64,000 bases of DNA from Desulfosalsimonas propionicica (GCF_013761005.1 NZ_JACDUS010000001.1:62001-126000), one strand, 5' to 3'; counted from the first letter of the stretch, positions 45,508 to 54,657 are shown. Notes: generated from the sequence alone by a model not told the origin. Numbers and translations: made by a program.

Positions 45508-46172
45508 GATGCCAGATCCTCTCTTATGATTTTACGGGGTCCGCCGTCCCGGCTTGTCCGCCAGTCCTTGGCTTCCATGATATCTTCAATGCGCCTTTCC
45601 AGGCCCAGGGCTTTTAACCGGTCCCAGATCAACTGCCAGGCGCAGTCAACGTTGGCATCGATTTCACACTTACCCTTTGTGGAGCCGCCGCAGGGGCCGT
45701 TCATCAGCCGCTTGGAGCAGCGGGCAATGGGACAGATTCCCCCGGTAATGCCCAGCACGCAGTCTCCGCACCCCTGGCATCGTTCCGACCATACCCCCTG
45801 GCGCTCGGATGCGCCCATAAAAGTGGTATTGACCGCCGGAAATACCGGCTTGTCCCGGTACCGGGAAGCGATTGTCTGCACCCCGCAGCCGCATGCCATG
45901 GATAAAATGGCATCCGCCCCGTCCACGGAAGTCACAAGCTCTTCCACATACTCGGGGTCGCACTGGCGTTCCAGGGTAAGCTCCCGGATATCCATGGTTT
46001 TGCCCTGTTTCATAAAATGCATATGCAGAGCCGAAGCCAGAAGCGCCACTTCCTTTCGACCGCCCGCCGAGCACACACTGACGCATTCATTGCACCCAAC
46101 CAGAAGAATCCGGTCATAAGGTTCGACACACGCGATAATCTCTTCCATGGGTTTTCGTACAGCCGTGATCAT
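45504..46172 (-). CDS. metV: MetV-type protein (MTHFR C-terminal zinc/Fe-S domain)
   Basis: 222 residues. It has a Cys-rich pattern: VGCNECVSVC, ACGCG, RCQGCGDC, GGICPIARCSK and LMNGPCGGSTKGKCE with CAWQLIWDRL at the end, matching the methylenetetrahydrofolate reductase C-terminal domain family (MetV). In Moorella-type systems MetV is an essential partner of MetF and holds metal clusters between MetF and Hdr proteins. It follows mvhD by 28 bases and overlaps metF by four. Its function is from family context. Confidence 0.9.
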   Translation of the reverse strand: MITAVRKPMEEIIACVEPYDRILLVGCNECVSVCSAGGRKEVALLASALHMHFMKQGKTMDIRELTLERQCDPEYVEELVTSVDGADAILSMACGCGVQTIASRYRDKPVFPAVNTTFMGASERQGVWSERCQGCGDCVLGITGGICPIARCSKRLMNGPCGGSTKGKCEIDANVDCAWQLIWDRLKALGLERRIEDIMEAKDWRTSRDGGPRKIIREDLAS

Positions 46173-46200
46173 CTTTTTTCTCCAGATTCGATTTCAATGA

Positions 46201-46647
46201 TTAACTCACCGCCCGCCGGCGAGAATCCCGGGCAGCGGTTGTAACCGGGCTGGGGCCGAGCTGCCGGATCTTTTCCGTAAAATCCCGGGCCGTTTTTGCA
46301 AATCGCTCTCCCATGCCGGCTGACATGGTGATCATTTCCACCCGCTGGGGTTCTACTCCGATTTCTTCCAGAAGCGCCTGAACCCGCAGGACCCTGTGGG
46401 CCGCGCGGATATTGCCGGTCTTGAAATGGCAGTCTCCCTCCAGGCACCCGGCCACGTAGACACCATCAGCACCCTTTTCCAGGGCCTTCATGATATGAAT
46501 GGCGTCAACCTTGCCGGTGCACGGCACGCGGATGATTTTAACGTTTGGCGGATAAGAAATCCGTTTGCTGCCGGCCATGTCCGCAGCCGTATAGGCGCAG
46601 TAATGGCAGCAGAATGCAACAATTTCGGGTTCAAAGGTGTCGGTCAT
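46201..46647 (-). CDS. mvhD: MvhD-like hydrogenase/Hdr iron-sulfur subunit
   Basis: 148 residues. FCCHYCAYTAADMAGSKRI is the signature N-terminus (CCxxC), followed by VKIIRVPCTGKVDAIHIMKA, GVYVAGCLEGDCHFKTGN and the helix RVLRVQALLEEIGVEPQRVE. MvhD proteins carry a [2Fe-2S] cluster and feed electrons into HdrA. It overlaps the hdrA stop by one base (TGATG). No MvhA/MvhG hydrogenase subunits follow, so here MvhD likely receives electrons from MetF/MetV or another donor. Confidence 0.93.
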   Translation of the reverse strand: MTDTFEPEIVAFCCHYCAYTAADMAGSKRISYPPNVKIIRVPCTGKVDAIHIMKALEKGADGVYVAGCLEGDCHFKTGNIRAAHRVLRVQALLEEIGVEPQRVEMITMSAGMGERFAKTARDFTEKIRQLGPSPVTTAARDSRRRAVS

Positions 46648-49600
46648 CAGTTCATCCTCTCAAATAGCCCATCGAGTTTGGCCAGTATCTGATCGTCTTC
46701 ATACTGCATGAGCTGTATGGCCCGGGCAGGGCAGTCAGCCACGCAGGTACCGCAGCCGTGGCACCTGGCCGGATCGATTTCCGAATAGCCTTCTGCATTG
46801 ATATAAGGCACGTTATAGGGGCAAACCCGGACGCATATCAGGCATGCAGCGCATTTATCGCCATCCACCTTTGCCACTGACGCCCCCAGGTTGATCCACT
46901 GCTTAGACAGCAGTGTCTGGGCCCGGCCGGCTGCGGCCTGGGCCTGAGTAATGCTTTCCCGAATGGATTTGGGCGCATGGGCCGTACCGGCCACGAAAAA
47001 GCCACGCACGGACATATCCGTGGGCCGCAGCTTGACATGATCCTCCAGGAAATATCCGTCATCTGAGCGCGGCAGGTGAAACATCACCGAGAGATCCTCA
47101 GTGGTTTCATCATCGGCAATCAGCCCGGTACTCAGGACAAGGGCATCAGCGGAAATCTCAAGATACCGGCCAAGGACTTCATCGTAGACGCAAACGGCCA
47201 GGCCGGCCTTATCCGCCCTGACTTCCGGCCGGCTTTCGGGTTCATAGCGGATAAATTTCACGCCCTGCTTTCTTGCCTCCCGGTAGTAATCCTCCTGGAA
47301 GCCGTAGGTGCGCATATCCCTGTATAACACATAAATCTGCATGTCCGGATTCAGGGCTTTCATCCGCAGGGCATTTTTAATAGCGCTCTGGCAGCAGATG
47401 CGCGAACAATTGGGATTGCCCGGCTCCCTGGAGCCAACGCACTGGATCATCACCGCCTGGTCCATGCTTCGGACGGATTCCGGATCATCTGCGATTTTTG
47501 CATCCATGTCCAGCTGGGTCATGACCCGGTCGTCTTCTCCGAGCTGGTATTGACCGGGCCTGTTGGCCAGTGCACCGGTGGCAAGGATGCTCACCCCGTG
47601 TTCGATTTGCATGTAGTGCATCCGCGGGCCGGTCTGGATGCCGGTTGTAAACCGGCCGGGCATGCCCTTGTGATCCACGATGATCGACTGGGTCAGCACC
47701 TGAATTTTCTGGTCTGCCGTCACTTTTCCCGCCAGTTCAGTGATATACCGGCCCACATCGTCGCCTTCCAGGGTGGCGCGGATATTTCGGGCAATGCCGC
47801 CGAGCCGGGCTTCACGCTCCACCAGATAAACCCGGAATCCCTGATCCGACAGAATCAGGGCAGCATTCATCCCCGTGACCCCGCCTCCGACAACCAACAC
47901 GTTTTGATTCATGGGCAGGGAATGCTCCATGAGCGGATGCGCCCGGGCCACCGCGTGAACTCCCATTTCCAGCATTTTTACAGCCTTGCGGGTGGCATCC
48001 GCCGGCCGGTCCATATGCACCCACGTATCCTGGTCCCGGATATTGACAATTTCCACCAGGTACTTGTTTAAGCCGCAGCGGCGCATCATGTCCTGGAACT
48101 TGGTTTCGTGGGTCCGGGGGGAACATCCGCCGATAACCACACGGTTTAACCCGTGCTCCCGGATCAGGGTCTCCATTTTGTCCATGGATTCCTTGCTGCA
48201 TCCATAGCCCACGGCTTCGGCATAGGCCACCCCGGGAAAGGAACGAACCTTTTCCACGAGTGCGGAAACCGTGATCACATCACCGATGTTGGGGCCGCAG
48301 TCGCAAACAAACACCCCCACCCGGGGATTCTGGCCGGATACATCGATTTCCGGAGGGAAATCCTCTTCTTCCGCCCCGGTGTCTTGTTCCAGGTGCATTT
48401 GGGTGCCGGCCATGGCCGCGGCCGCGCTGGCCTGAATCATGGTTTCGGGAATATCCTTGGGGCTTTCGCTCACACCGCAGACATAGATACCCGGCCGGGA
48501 AGTGGCCACCGGAGAAAATCCGCTGGTCTGCGCATAGCCGTGTTCATTGAGATCAATGCCCAGGCGGCCGGCGAGTTCCCGGGTGCTGGCCGGAATCCGA
48601 AAGCCGGTGGAAAGCACCACCATGTCAAAAACCTCGGTCTTGTGGCGCTCATCGTCGTCTGTGGCATAGGTGATGACCAGGTTGCCGGTTTCCGAATCTT
48701 CAACCACGGAATGGGGCCGGGAGCGGACCAGTTTCACACCGTATTCGTTTACTGCACGGTTGAGATACAGCTCATAATCCTTGCCGCAGGTCCGCATGTC
48801 CATGTAAAAAATGCTGGCCTCGATATCTTCGGCAAAGCGCTCCTTTGTGACAATGGCCTCCTTTAAGGCATACATGCAGCAGACGCTGGAACAATAAGGC
48901 ACATCCTGGCGGTTGATGCCCCGGGAGCCCACGCACTGAATCCATGCCACCCGGGCCGGCCGCTTGTTGTCCGAGGGTCTGGCCAGCTGGCCCAGGGTGG
49001 GCCCGGAGGCCGACATGAGCCGTTCGTATTCCAGGCCGGTCACCACGTTGGGAAACTGGCCGCCGCCGAAATTGTCCAGCACTGCCGGATCAAATAATTC
49101 AGCGCCTGTGGAAAGGATAATGGAAGCCACAGACAGAGTCTCGGTTTTTTCCTGGTCATCGGGGATAATGGCCCCGACTTTACAGGTCTTCTGCAGTGCG
49201 TCAAAATCCGTCACCTTATCGGCATCCACGGAAAATGCATACGGTGTTGCCTGGGGATAGCGCATGCATGTGGGCGCCCTTGGATCAAGGCCCGGAGTAA
49301 ATCGGACCCAGTCCGGAAATTTTTCCGCACACTCGCCGCAGGCAGTGCATTTTTCCACATCAATGTAGCGGGGCAGCGTTCGGATCGTGACCTTGAAATC
49401 ACCGGCCTGCCCCTCCACCTGCTCCACAACGGTCATGGGCTTTAAATCCAGGCGAAGCTGCCGGCCGCTTTCTGACAGATGGGGAGAGATGGTGCACAGA
49501 TCACAGTTGTTGGTGGGAAAAGTCCGGTCCAGACGGGTCATCAGCCCGCCAATGGCATAGGATTTATCAATGAGAACCACATCGCGCCGGGACTCGGCCA

Positions 49601-49718
49601 GGTCAAGGGCTGCACGGATGCCGCCCACGCCCCCGCCGATGACGAGCACGCTTTGTTTGTCCGTTTCTCTGGTGTTCATATCCGTATATTCCTGCATGGG
49701 TTCCCCCATTGATAGCAT
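46647..49718 (-). CDS. hdrA: Double-length HdrA-like FAD/Fe-S protein
   Basis: 1023 residues. N-terminal half: FAD motif LVIGGGVGGIRAALDLAES (about 25-43), GLMTRLDRTFPTNNCDLCTI and a 4Fe-4S-like KCTACGECAEKFP. From about 467 a second complete HdrA unit begins: VGVFVCDCGPNIGDVI, VIGGCSPRTHETKFQDM, second FAD site LVVGGGVTGMNAALILSDQG, then a C-terminal ferredoxin CAACLICVRVCP..CHGCGTCVADCP. HdrA flavin proteins bifurcate electrons between ferredoxin and another acceptor. Fusion of two HdrA-type halves is compatible with HdrA2/QmoB-like proteins. HdrB and HdrC are absent nearby. The start could be 49718 or an internal Met (49697 or 49679). Confidence 0.9.
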   Translation of the reverse strand: MLSMGEPMQEYTDMNTRETDKQSVLVIGGGVGGIRAALDLAESRRDVVLIDKSYAIGGLMTRLDRTFPTNNCDLCTISPHLSESGRQLRLDLKPMTVVEQVEGQAGDFKVTIRTLPRYIDVEKCTACGECAEKFPDWVRFTPGLDPRAPTCMRYPQATPYAFSVDADKVTDFDALQKTCKVGAIIPDDQEKTETLSVASIILSTGAELFDPAVLDNFGGGQFPNVVTGLEYERLMSASGPTLGQLARPSDNKRPARVAWIQCVGSRGINRQDVPYCSSVCCMYALKEAIVTKERFAEDIEASIFYMDMRTCGKDYELYLNRAVNEYGVKLVRSRPHSVVEDSETGNLVITYATDDDERHKTEVFDMVVLSTGFRIPASTRELAGRLGIDLNEHGYAQTSGFSPVATSRPGIYVCGVSESPKDIPETMIQASAAAAMAGTQMHLEQDTGAEEEDFPPEIDVSGQNPRVGVFVCDCGPNIGDVITVSALVEKVRSFPGVAYAEAVGYGCSKESMDKMETLIREHGLNRVVIGGCSPRTHETKFQDMMRRCGLNKYLVEIVNIRDQDTWVHMDRPADATRKAVKMLEMGVHAVARAHPLMEHSLPMNQNVLVVGGGVTGMNAALILSDQGFRVYLVEREARLGGIARNIRATLEGDDVGRYITELAGKVTADQKIQVLTQSIIVDHKGMPGRFTTGIQTGPRMHYMQIEHGVSILATGALANRPGQYQLGEDDRVMTQLDMDAKIADDPESVRSMDQAVMIQCVGSREPGNPNCSRICCQSAIKNALRMKALNPDMQIYVLYRDMRTYGFQEDYYREARKQGVKFIRYEPESRPEVRADKAGLAVCVYDEVLGRYLEISADALVLSTGLIADDETTEDLSVMFHLPRSDDGYFLEDHVKLRPTDMSVRGFFVAGTAHAPKSIRESITQAQAAAGRAQTLLSKQWINLGASVAKVDGDKCAACLICVRVCPYNVPYINAEGYSEIDPARCHGCGTCVADCPARAIQLMQYEDDQILAKLDGLFERMN

Positions 49719-49785
49719 GATTTGGATTGCCGCATTTCAAACGCGGTCAGCCGGCACCCGGCCGCCTGACAATCCGGGTTTCTGG

Positions 49786-50658
49786 CTAGAGCCCGGCGCT
49801 GGCCAGGATATCGGGCAGCCGGTGTTCCCAGCCCAGGGTGGCAATCTTGATGCCCTGAACCATTTTTTTCAGTTCCGCAGCAGTTTCGCCGGCCATGCGG
49901 ATACACTCGGCCTCCCGGTCCGGGGCCTTGCGGATACGCCGGATCATGTCCTCGGAAATCCGGGAACCCGGATCATGAATGGACATATATCGGGCCATAC
50001 CAACATTTTTCAGCAAAAACACCGTGGCGATCACCGGAACACCCAGGGGTTTTAACGCCTCCGCGATCCGGCCGTAGGCGTCCAGATCAAACACCGGCGG
50101 GGTAACGATATACTGGGCACCGGCCTCGACTTTTCGTTTTACGGTCTCGATCTCCTGGTCCAGACCGCTGTCTTCTGCCACCTGTGCCATGGCACATCCC
50201 GAGGTAAAATCCGGCGTTCCTTTAAGATCAAAGCCGGACAGGTCAACGCCCTCGCGAAGGGAGCGGATCATTTGCAGAATCCCGGACTCATCAAGGTCGT
50301 CAACGGTTACCGCTTCACGGTGGTCGCCGTTTGACATGGGCTCAGCCGGGACCACCAGCAGGTGGGGAATGCCCAGCACATATGCCGCCAGGAGATCTCC
50401 CTGCAGGGCCATCCGGTTTTTGTCCCGGCCATAGACATGCACGATGGTCTCCAGACCCTCCCGGCGAAGCAATGCCCCCCCGGCCAGGGCGCTCATGCGC
50501 ATCACCCCGTTGTCCATATCCGGCACCACCACGGCATCCACCCGGTCTTTTACTCGCCTGGCATTGGTCACGAGCTCCGAGATATCCACGCCCTTGGGGG
50601 TATTCATCTCGGCAAGTACCACGAATTCAGCTGCTGACAACTTCTTCTTAAAATTCAT
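49786..50658 (-). CDS. Second MetF-family protein (methylenetetrahydrofolate reductase paralogue)
   Basis: 290 residues. LAEMNTPKGVDISELVTNAR, HVYGRDKNRMALQGDLLAAY, LLVVPAEPMSNGDHREAV, GAQYIVTPPVFDLDAYG and IATVFLLKNVGMARYM preserve the MetF barrel but differ from the downstream MetF (e.g. VVPDMDNGVMRM for NVTDNQTAMVRM). The family assignment is firm; the substrate may be the same or a different pterin. It heads the operon, 67 bases before hdrA. A candidate promoter is upstream. Its presence together with a complete metF suggests two distinct methylene-carrier or electron-input subunits. Confidence 0.85.
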   Translation of the reverse strand: MNFKKKLSAAEFVVLAEMNTPKGVDISELVTNARRVKDRVDAVVVPDMDNGVMRMSALAGGALLRREGLETIVHVYGRDKNRMALQGDLLAAYVLGIPHLLVVPAEPMSNGDHREAVTVDDLDESGILQMIRSLREGVDLSGFDLKGTPDFTSGCAMAQVAEDSGLDQEIETVKRKVEAGAQYIVTPPVFDLDAYGRIAEALKPLGVPVIATVFLLKNVGMARYMSIHDPGSRISEDMIRRIRKAPDREAECIRMAGETAAELKKMVQGIKIATLGWEHRLPDILASAGL

Positions 50659-51054
50659 AATCGAACCTCATTGTGTAAGGCAGTTATCCCCAGGCCCCAC
50701 GGGCACGGTTTAAGGATGGATAAACCCGATACGTAATAATTGCAATAAGTTTTTCATGGATAGCATCTACGCCAGTTTAAAAAAAAAGTATCAAAACACC
50801 CTGCTAAGGGCTTGTCAAGACAACAAAAAACATTTTTTGAACATATGCACATAACTACTGAAATTTTAAATAAATGCCTTTGCCATTTTTTTTATGATTT
50901 TACCAAAAAAATGCGCTACGCGGTTGCTATCCGGCCATTGCCGCTCAGGCGCCTTTTGCTATAACCTGCTGCAATAAAAGAATAAATACTTTAATTTAAA
51001 ATAGGCCCCCCGCATTGCAAAAATACGGTCCGGATACGGAAAAGGCCGATTTTT
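50659..51054. promoter_or_regulatory. Intergenic region with candidate promoter for the metF2-hdrA operon
   Basis: 396 AT-rich bases between the convergent-facing mazG (minus, ends 51055) and metF2 (minus, starts 50658). On the minus strand TTGACA (complement of 50813-50818) is followed after 18 bases by TTGATA (complement of 50789-50794), about 130 bases before the metF2 start. It otherwise has A/T runs and no ORF of note. It also separates mazG from the operon. Confidence 0.5.
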
Positions 51055-51819
51055 TTACTTGGCCTTCTGCCAGATACGCTCCTTTTCATCCATGGGAATA
51101 TCGGCAACAGAAACGCCCCGGTCTGCGGCAGCCTTTTCAATCAATGCAAACCGGTCTGCAAACCTGCAATTTGCACGGCGCACGGCGGCTTCCGGATCAA
51201 TGCCGAGCTTTCTTGCCAGATTGACCGCGGAAAAAATCAGATCCCCGATTTCATCTGCGGCATCCGATTGATCCCCGGTCTCCAGGGCAGCCCGGGTTTC
51301 ATCGGCTTCTTCCTGGATTTTTTCCATCACCCCCAGGGCATCGGCCCAGTCAAAGCCGGCCCTGGACGCCCGGGTCTGAAGCTTGGCGGCATACATCAGC
51401 GCCGGCAGACGCACGGGAATGCCATCGGCAATACTTGTTCTGTCTCTTTTACCCTTTTCCCCGTTTTTCAGCTGATCCCAGTTGCGGACCACTTCCCGGG
51501 CATCGGCAACCCGGGTTTGGCCAAACACGTGGGGGTGGCGATAAATCAGTTTCTGGCAGAGCTGCTCGATGACATCGGAAAGACTGAATGCGCCTTGCTC
51601 CCGGCCAATGATGCTGTGGAACACCACCTGCAGCAAAACATCGCCGAGTTCTTCAACCATGGATGCCGTATCCCGGGACTCAATGGCCTCAGCCAGTTCA
51701 TAAGCCTCCTCGATTAAGGCGGGCACTAGACTTTCATGGTCTTGCGCAGCATCCCAGGGACACCCCCCCGGGGCGCGCAGCGTTTCCATGATGCCAACCA
51801 GCCGGTCGATTTCCTTCAT
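51055..51819 (-). CDS. mazG: Nucleoside triphosphate pyrophosphohydrolase MazG
   Basis: Hydrolyses (d)NTPs to monophosphates, a house-cleaning/stringent-response modulator. 254 residues, two MazG repeats. Repeat 1: APGGCPWDAAQDHESLVPAL and EEAYELAEAIE...MVEELGDVLLQVVFHS with the metal-binding EEx-ExxD pattern. Repeat 2: KIQEEADETRAAL and DEIGDLIFSAVNLAR. The Arg/Trp-rich AREVVRNWDQLK lies between. The start ATG follows AGGAAAT; no toxin partner is close. Convergent-free, divergent from purN. Conventional. Confidence 0.96.
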   Translation of the reverse strand: MKEIDRLVGIMETLRAPGGCPWDAAQDHESLVPALIEEAYELAEAIESRDTASMVEELGDVLLQVVFHSIIGREQGAFSLSDVIEQLCQKLIYRHPHVFGQTRVADAREVVRNWDQLKNGEKGKRDRTSIADGIPVRLPALMYAAKLQTRASRAGFDWADALGVMEKIQEEADETRAALETGDQSDAADEIGDLIFSAVNLARKLGIDPEAAVRRANCRFADRFALIEKAAADRGVSVADIPMDEKERIWQKAK

Positions 51820-51970
51820 ATTGATTTCCTTAACCGGGCACGCCGCCTGAACCGGTTGGTACGCCCGGATTCCTTGTTTACAAAAAAAGTTTTTTTTTAT
51901 AGCATTTCAGCATGGATAATATCCGCATCATCGCCTAAGAAGTCACATTCTTTAATGTATCGCCATAACC

Positions 51971-52813
51971 GTGTCAAGCAGCGAGACAATCAGGGAAAGA
52001 AAAAAAACCGTGCAAACAGCATCCCGCCTTCGTATCGGGGCACTGATCAGCGGATCAGGCACCAATCTGGAAGCCATTTTAAAAGCCTGTGAAACCGAAC
52101 AAATCAACGGACAGGTGGTATTTACCGGCTCGGACAACCCCGGATCCGGCGGCCTGGCAAAAGCCGGCAAACGCGGCATTGCCACGTTTGTGGTGGACTA
52201 CAAAAAAATCATCCGGGATTACCGCGCCGATCCCCGGCCCCAAACCCTGCCGGCGGACTTCAACGAAGCGGAAATACTGGCCAAACAATCATTTTTCAGC
52301 GCAGATGCAGAGGCGCAAAAGGTCCGGACTTTTTTGCGCACAAGAGCCATTGCCGAAGCCGCCCTGATTCAACAGATACGTCCCTACTCCTTTGATTTGC
52401 TGGTGCTTGCCGGGTTTATGCGCAATCTTTCCCCCTATTTCATCGACCGGATCAATACGGACCCCGCCCGGCCCCGGATCATGAATATTCACCCCGCACT
52501 TCTGCCAGCTTTTGCCGGCACTGACGGGTATGGCGACACCTTCCGCTACGGCTGCAAGGTGGGCGGCTGCACCGTGCATTTCATCGACTACGGCGAGGAT
52601 TCGGGACCCATTATCGGCCAGCGCTGCTTTGCCATCGAAGAAACCGACACCCTTGCGGATGTGAAAAAAAAAGGACTGGCCCGGGAATGGGCCCTTTATC
52701 CCGAATGCATCGGGCTGTTTGCCCAAAACCGGCTGGAGGTGGTCAACACCACCCACACCCTGCCCGGCGGAAAAGTTTATCAAAGACGGGTGGTAAAGAT
52801 TCTGCAGCCGTAA
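51971..52813 (+). CDS. purN: Phosphoribosylglycinamide formyltransferase PurN, with a large insertion
   Basis: Transfers formyl from 10-formyltetrahydrofolate to GAR in purine synthesis. The frame encodes up to 280 residues, longer than about 212 in E. coli. LISGSGTNLEAIL is the phosphate loop; LVLAGFMRNLSPYF, the catalytic Asn/His in MNIHPALLPAFAG and the Asp region VHFIDYGEDSGPIIGQ are intact. An insertion of roughly 50-60 residues (about 75-130) lies between the first strand block and the helix before LVLAGFM. The start is GTG 51971 or GTG 52010 (GGGAAAG upstream); no ATG fits. Confidence 0.9.
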   Translation: MSSSETIRERKKTVQTASRLRIGALISGSGTNLEAILKACETEQINGQVVFTGSDNPGSGGLAKAGKRGIATFVVDYKKIIRDYRADPRPQTLPADFNEAEILAKQSFFSADAEAQKVRTFLRTRAIAEAALIQQIRPYSFDLLVLAGFMRNLSPYFIDRINTDPARPRIMNIHPALLPAFAGTDGYGDTFRYGCKVGGCTVHFIDYGEDSGPIIGQRCFAIEETDTLADVKKKGLAREWALYPECIGLFAQNRLEVVNTTHTLPGGKVYQRRVVKILQP

Positions 52814-52826
52814 CGGGCCGGACGTG

Positions 52827-54008
52827 TCAGGCCCCAAGCACCCGGGCCATCAGCGGCAGAGCCACAAAGGTACCCACCATGCTGCCGATATTGGCAAACA
52901 CCACGACCAAAAGAATCCGGGTGACCTTGTTGCGCCAAAAACCCCGGATGGACAAAATATCCGAGGACAGATCTTCCAGGTCCCCCACCTTGGGCTTGCG
53001 CAAGCCCGCCTCCACAAGACCGGCCACCCAGCCTGCGGCAATCATGGGATTCAATGAGGTAAGAGGGGCCGCACCAATGGCAGACAGTATGGTCAGGGGA
53101 TGTCCGAATGCCGCGGCAGTGCCGATGCCGGCAAAAACCGCATTGGCCGCCACCCACCAGAAAACCATGGATTTGCCCGTCTGGGCGCCGCCAAAAAAAA
53201 ACCCGGCAATGATGGCCAGTAAAATGGCCAGGGGCAGTATCCATTTGAGGACCCCCAGACTTTTGCCCCGGGGCGGCACCGTTTCCAGGGGGGCAGGATC
53301 AATGTCGTCAAAAAGATATTTGCTGATGCCCGGCACATGACCGGCACCCACCACGGCCACGATCTTTTGGCCTTCTGCATGCCGTATCCTGTGGGCCAGG
53401 TACCGGTCCCGCTCGTCGATTAAAATCTGCCGGATGGAGGGATGGGATTTTTCCAGTTCCGAGAGCAGGCTCTGGAGGATGTCTTCCTGCTTCATCTCTT
53501 CAATGGCCTGCTCGTCAATATCATCAATGCCGCCCATGGACATCAGAAGCTGAAAAAACAGCTTGATCTTGTTCCAGAAGCTCGTGCTCCGCCAGGTGCG
53601 GGAAAGGGTTACCGTGATATCCCGGTCTGCCAGGCAGACCCCGGCGCCGGCGGCCTCGGCCGCATCCAGGGCCCGGATCATTTCCTCGCCGGGCCGAACC
53701 CCGAGTTTTTTGCCGATGCGGCGCTGAAACGCGGTGAGCATCATGTTGACCAGAAGCACAAATGCCTTTTTTTCCCGGACGACCTTGACGATATCCATCT
53801 GCCGCCACTGGGCGCTGTTGCGGATGGACTGGTGCCGGGAGGCGCAAAGTTCCACGCACACTGTATCCGGGCGTTCCTCACCAATGACCGATTCGGCCAG
53901 TTCCGCGCTTTCCCGGGAGACATGAGCGGTGCCCACCAGCACGATTTCTTTGCCGTCAATCGTCAGGCGGGTGACACCCCGGGTTTGTTGGTGTGATTCA
54001 TTTGCCAT
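52827..54008 (-). CDS. TraB/PrgY-family membrane protein
   Basis: 393 residues. N-terminal TraB/GumN-like domain: VLVGTAHVSRESAELAESVI, PDTVCVELCASRHQSIR, GEEMIRALDAAEAAGAGVCL, and the closing KIVAVVGAGHVPGISKYLF. The family includes pheromone-shutdown and metal-dependent proteins of uncertain activity; the conserved TAHVS and GAGH residues may be catalytic. The C-terminal third has four hydrophobic segments (from about 257: ILPLAILLAIIAGFFFGG; VFWWVAANAVFAGIGTAA; LTILSAIGAAPLTSLNPM; ILLVVVFANIGSMVGTFVAL). Convergent with purN, 13 bases apart. The function is not known. Confidence 0.85.
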   Translation of the reverse strand: MANESHQQTRGVTRLTIDGKEIVLVGTAHVSRESAELAESVIGEERPDTVCVELCASRHQSIRNSAQWRQMDIVKVVREKKAFVLLVNMMLTAFQRRIGKKLGVRPGEEMIRALDAAEAAGAGVCLADRDITVTLSRTWRSTSFWNKIKLFFQLLMSMGGIDDIDEQAIEEMKQEDILQSLLSELEKSHPSIRQILIDERDRYLAHRIRHAEGQKIVAVVGAGHVPGISKYLFDDIDPAPLETVPPRGKSLGVLKWILPLAILLAIIAGFFFGGAQTGKSMVFWWVAANAVFAGIGTAAAFGHPLTILSAIGAAPLTSLNPMIAAGWVAGLVEAGLRKPKVGDLEDLSSDILSIRGFWRNKVTRILLVVVFANIGSMVGTFVALPLMARVLGA

Positions 54009-54129
54009 CCGGCACTTGCATCCTTATTTTCTATAGAAATAAAAAGATTTCCAGAAAAGCATCCTGGATGAAACGTATAGTAAGTGCCTGCATCACCACA
54101 TTGTTGTCAAGGAGATAATCACCAGCGGT

Positions 54130-54576
54130 ATGCTGATTTACAACGACATTTACGAATGGGAGGGCTGGGGCGGCAAGCTGCGCCTGGCCAGCGGCAAATG
54201 CCGGCTTTGGATTTTTGACCGCAGGCAGGCGGGTATGGAAAACCGGGTGACGGTGTTGCGGCCCAAAGTGGTGGTGGTGTCAGATGTGGCCGACAGCAAA
54301 ATGTCGGTGCGGTCCTGTGCCGGCCATATTGCCACAAGGGTAATCCAGGATTTCTCCATTGATTTTAACCGGATGCTGTATGTGGAATATTACCCGCCGG
54401 TGCGCTACGGCATGCGAAACGAATACGAGATCCCGGAGCAATACGTGGCCGTGGATTTTGTCTGGGACCAGGGACGGGCCATACATCCCAAATGGCGGCA
54501 CCTGCAGCCGCCGCTGCTCAATGTGGTAAAAGACCTGATCGACTCCGCGCAGCAGCAATCGCCCGAATACACGTAA
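54130..54576 (+). CDS. Hypothetical protein, no recognised family
   Basis: 148 residues, soluble, no signal peptide. I do not recognise it. Notable segments: EGWGGKLRLASGKCRLWIFD at the N-terminus, VVVVSDVADSKMSVRSCAGH in the middle, and AIHPKWRHLQPPLLNVVKDL near the end. The pattern of conserved-looking Gly, Trp, His and Tyr (MLYVEYYPPVRYG) suggests a real protein, as do its isolated position and a good hairpin immediately after the stop. The ribosome site is weak: GGAGA is 20 bases upstream of the ATG. Transcribed divergently from the TraB-family gene. No function proposed. Confidence 0.65.
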   Translation: MLIYNDIYEWEGWGGKLRLASGKCRLWIFDRRQAGMENRVTVLRPKVVVVSDVADSKMSVRSCAGHIATRVIQDFSIDFNRMLYVEYYPPVRYGMRNEYEIPEQYVAVDFVWDQGRAIHPKWRHLQPPLLNVVKDLIDSAQQQSPEYT

Positions 54577-54579
54577 AAA

Positions 54580-54622
54580 TCCGCAAATGGCGGGGCAAAA
54601 AAACAACTCCGCCATTTGCGGA
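54580..54622. terminator. Hairpin between the 148-residue gene and the convergent thiolase
   Basis: TCCGCAAATGGCGG (54580-54593) and CCGCCATTTGCGGA (54609-54622) are perfectly complementary over 14 bases, with an A-rich 15-base loop. It lies immediately after one stop and 35 bases beyond the thiolase stop. No long T-run follows, so it is called with moderate confidence. Confidence 0.75.
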
Positions 54623-54657
54623 AAATGCGTTACATCGCTTTTGTCCGGCCTTTCCTG

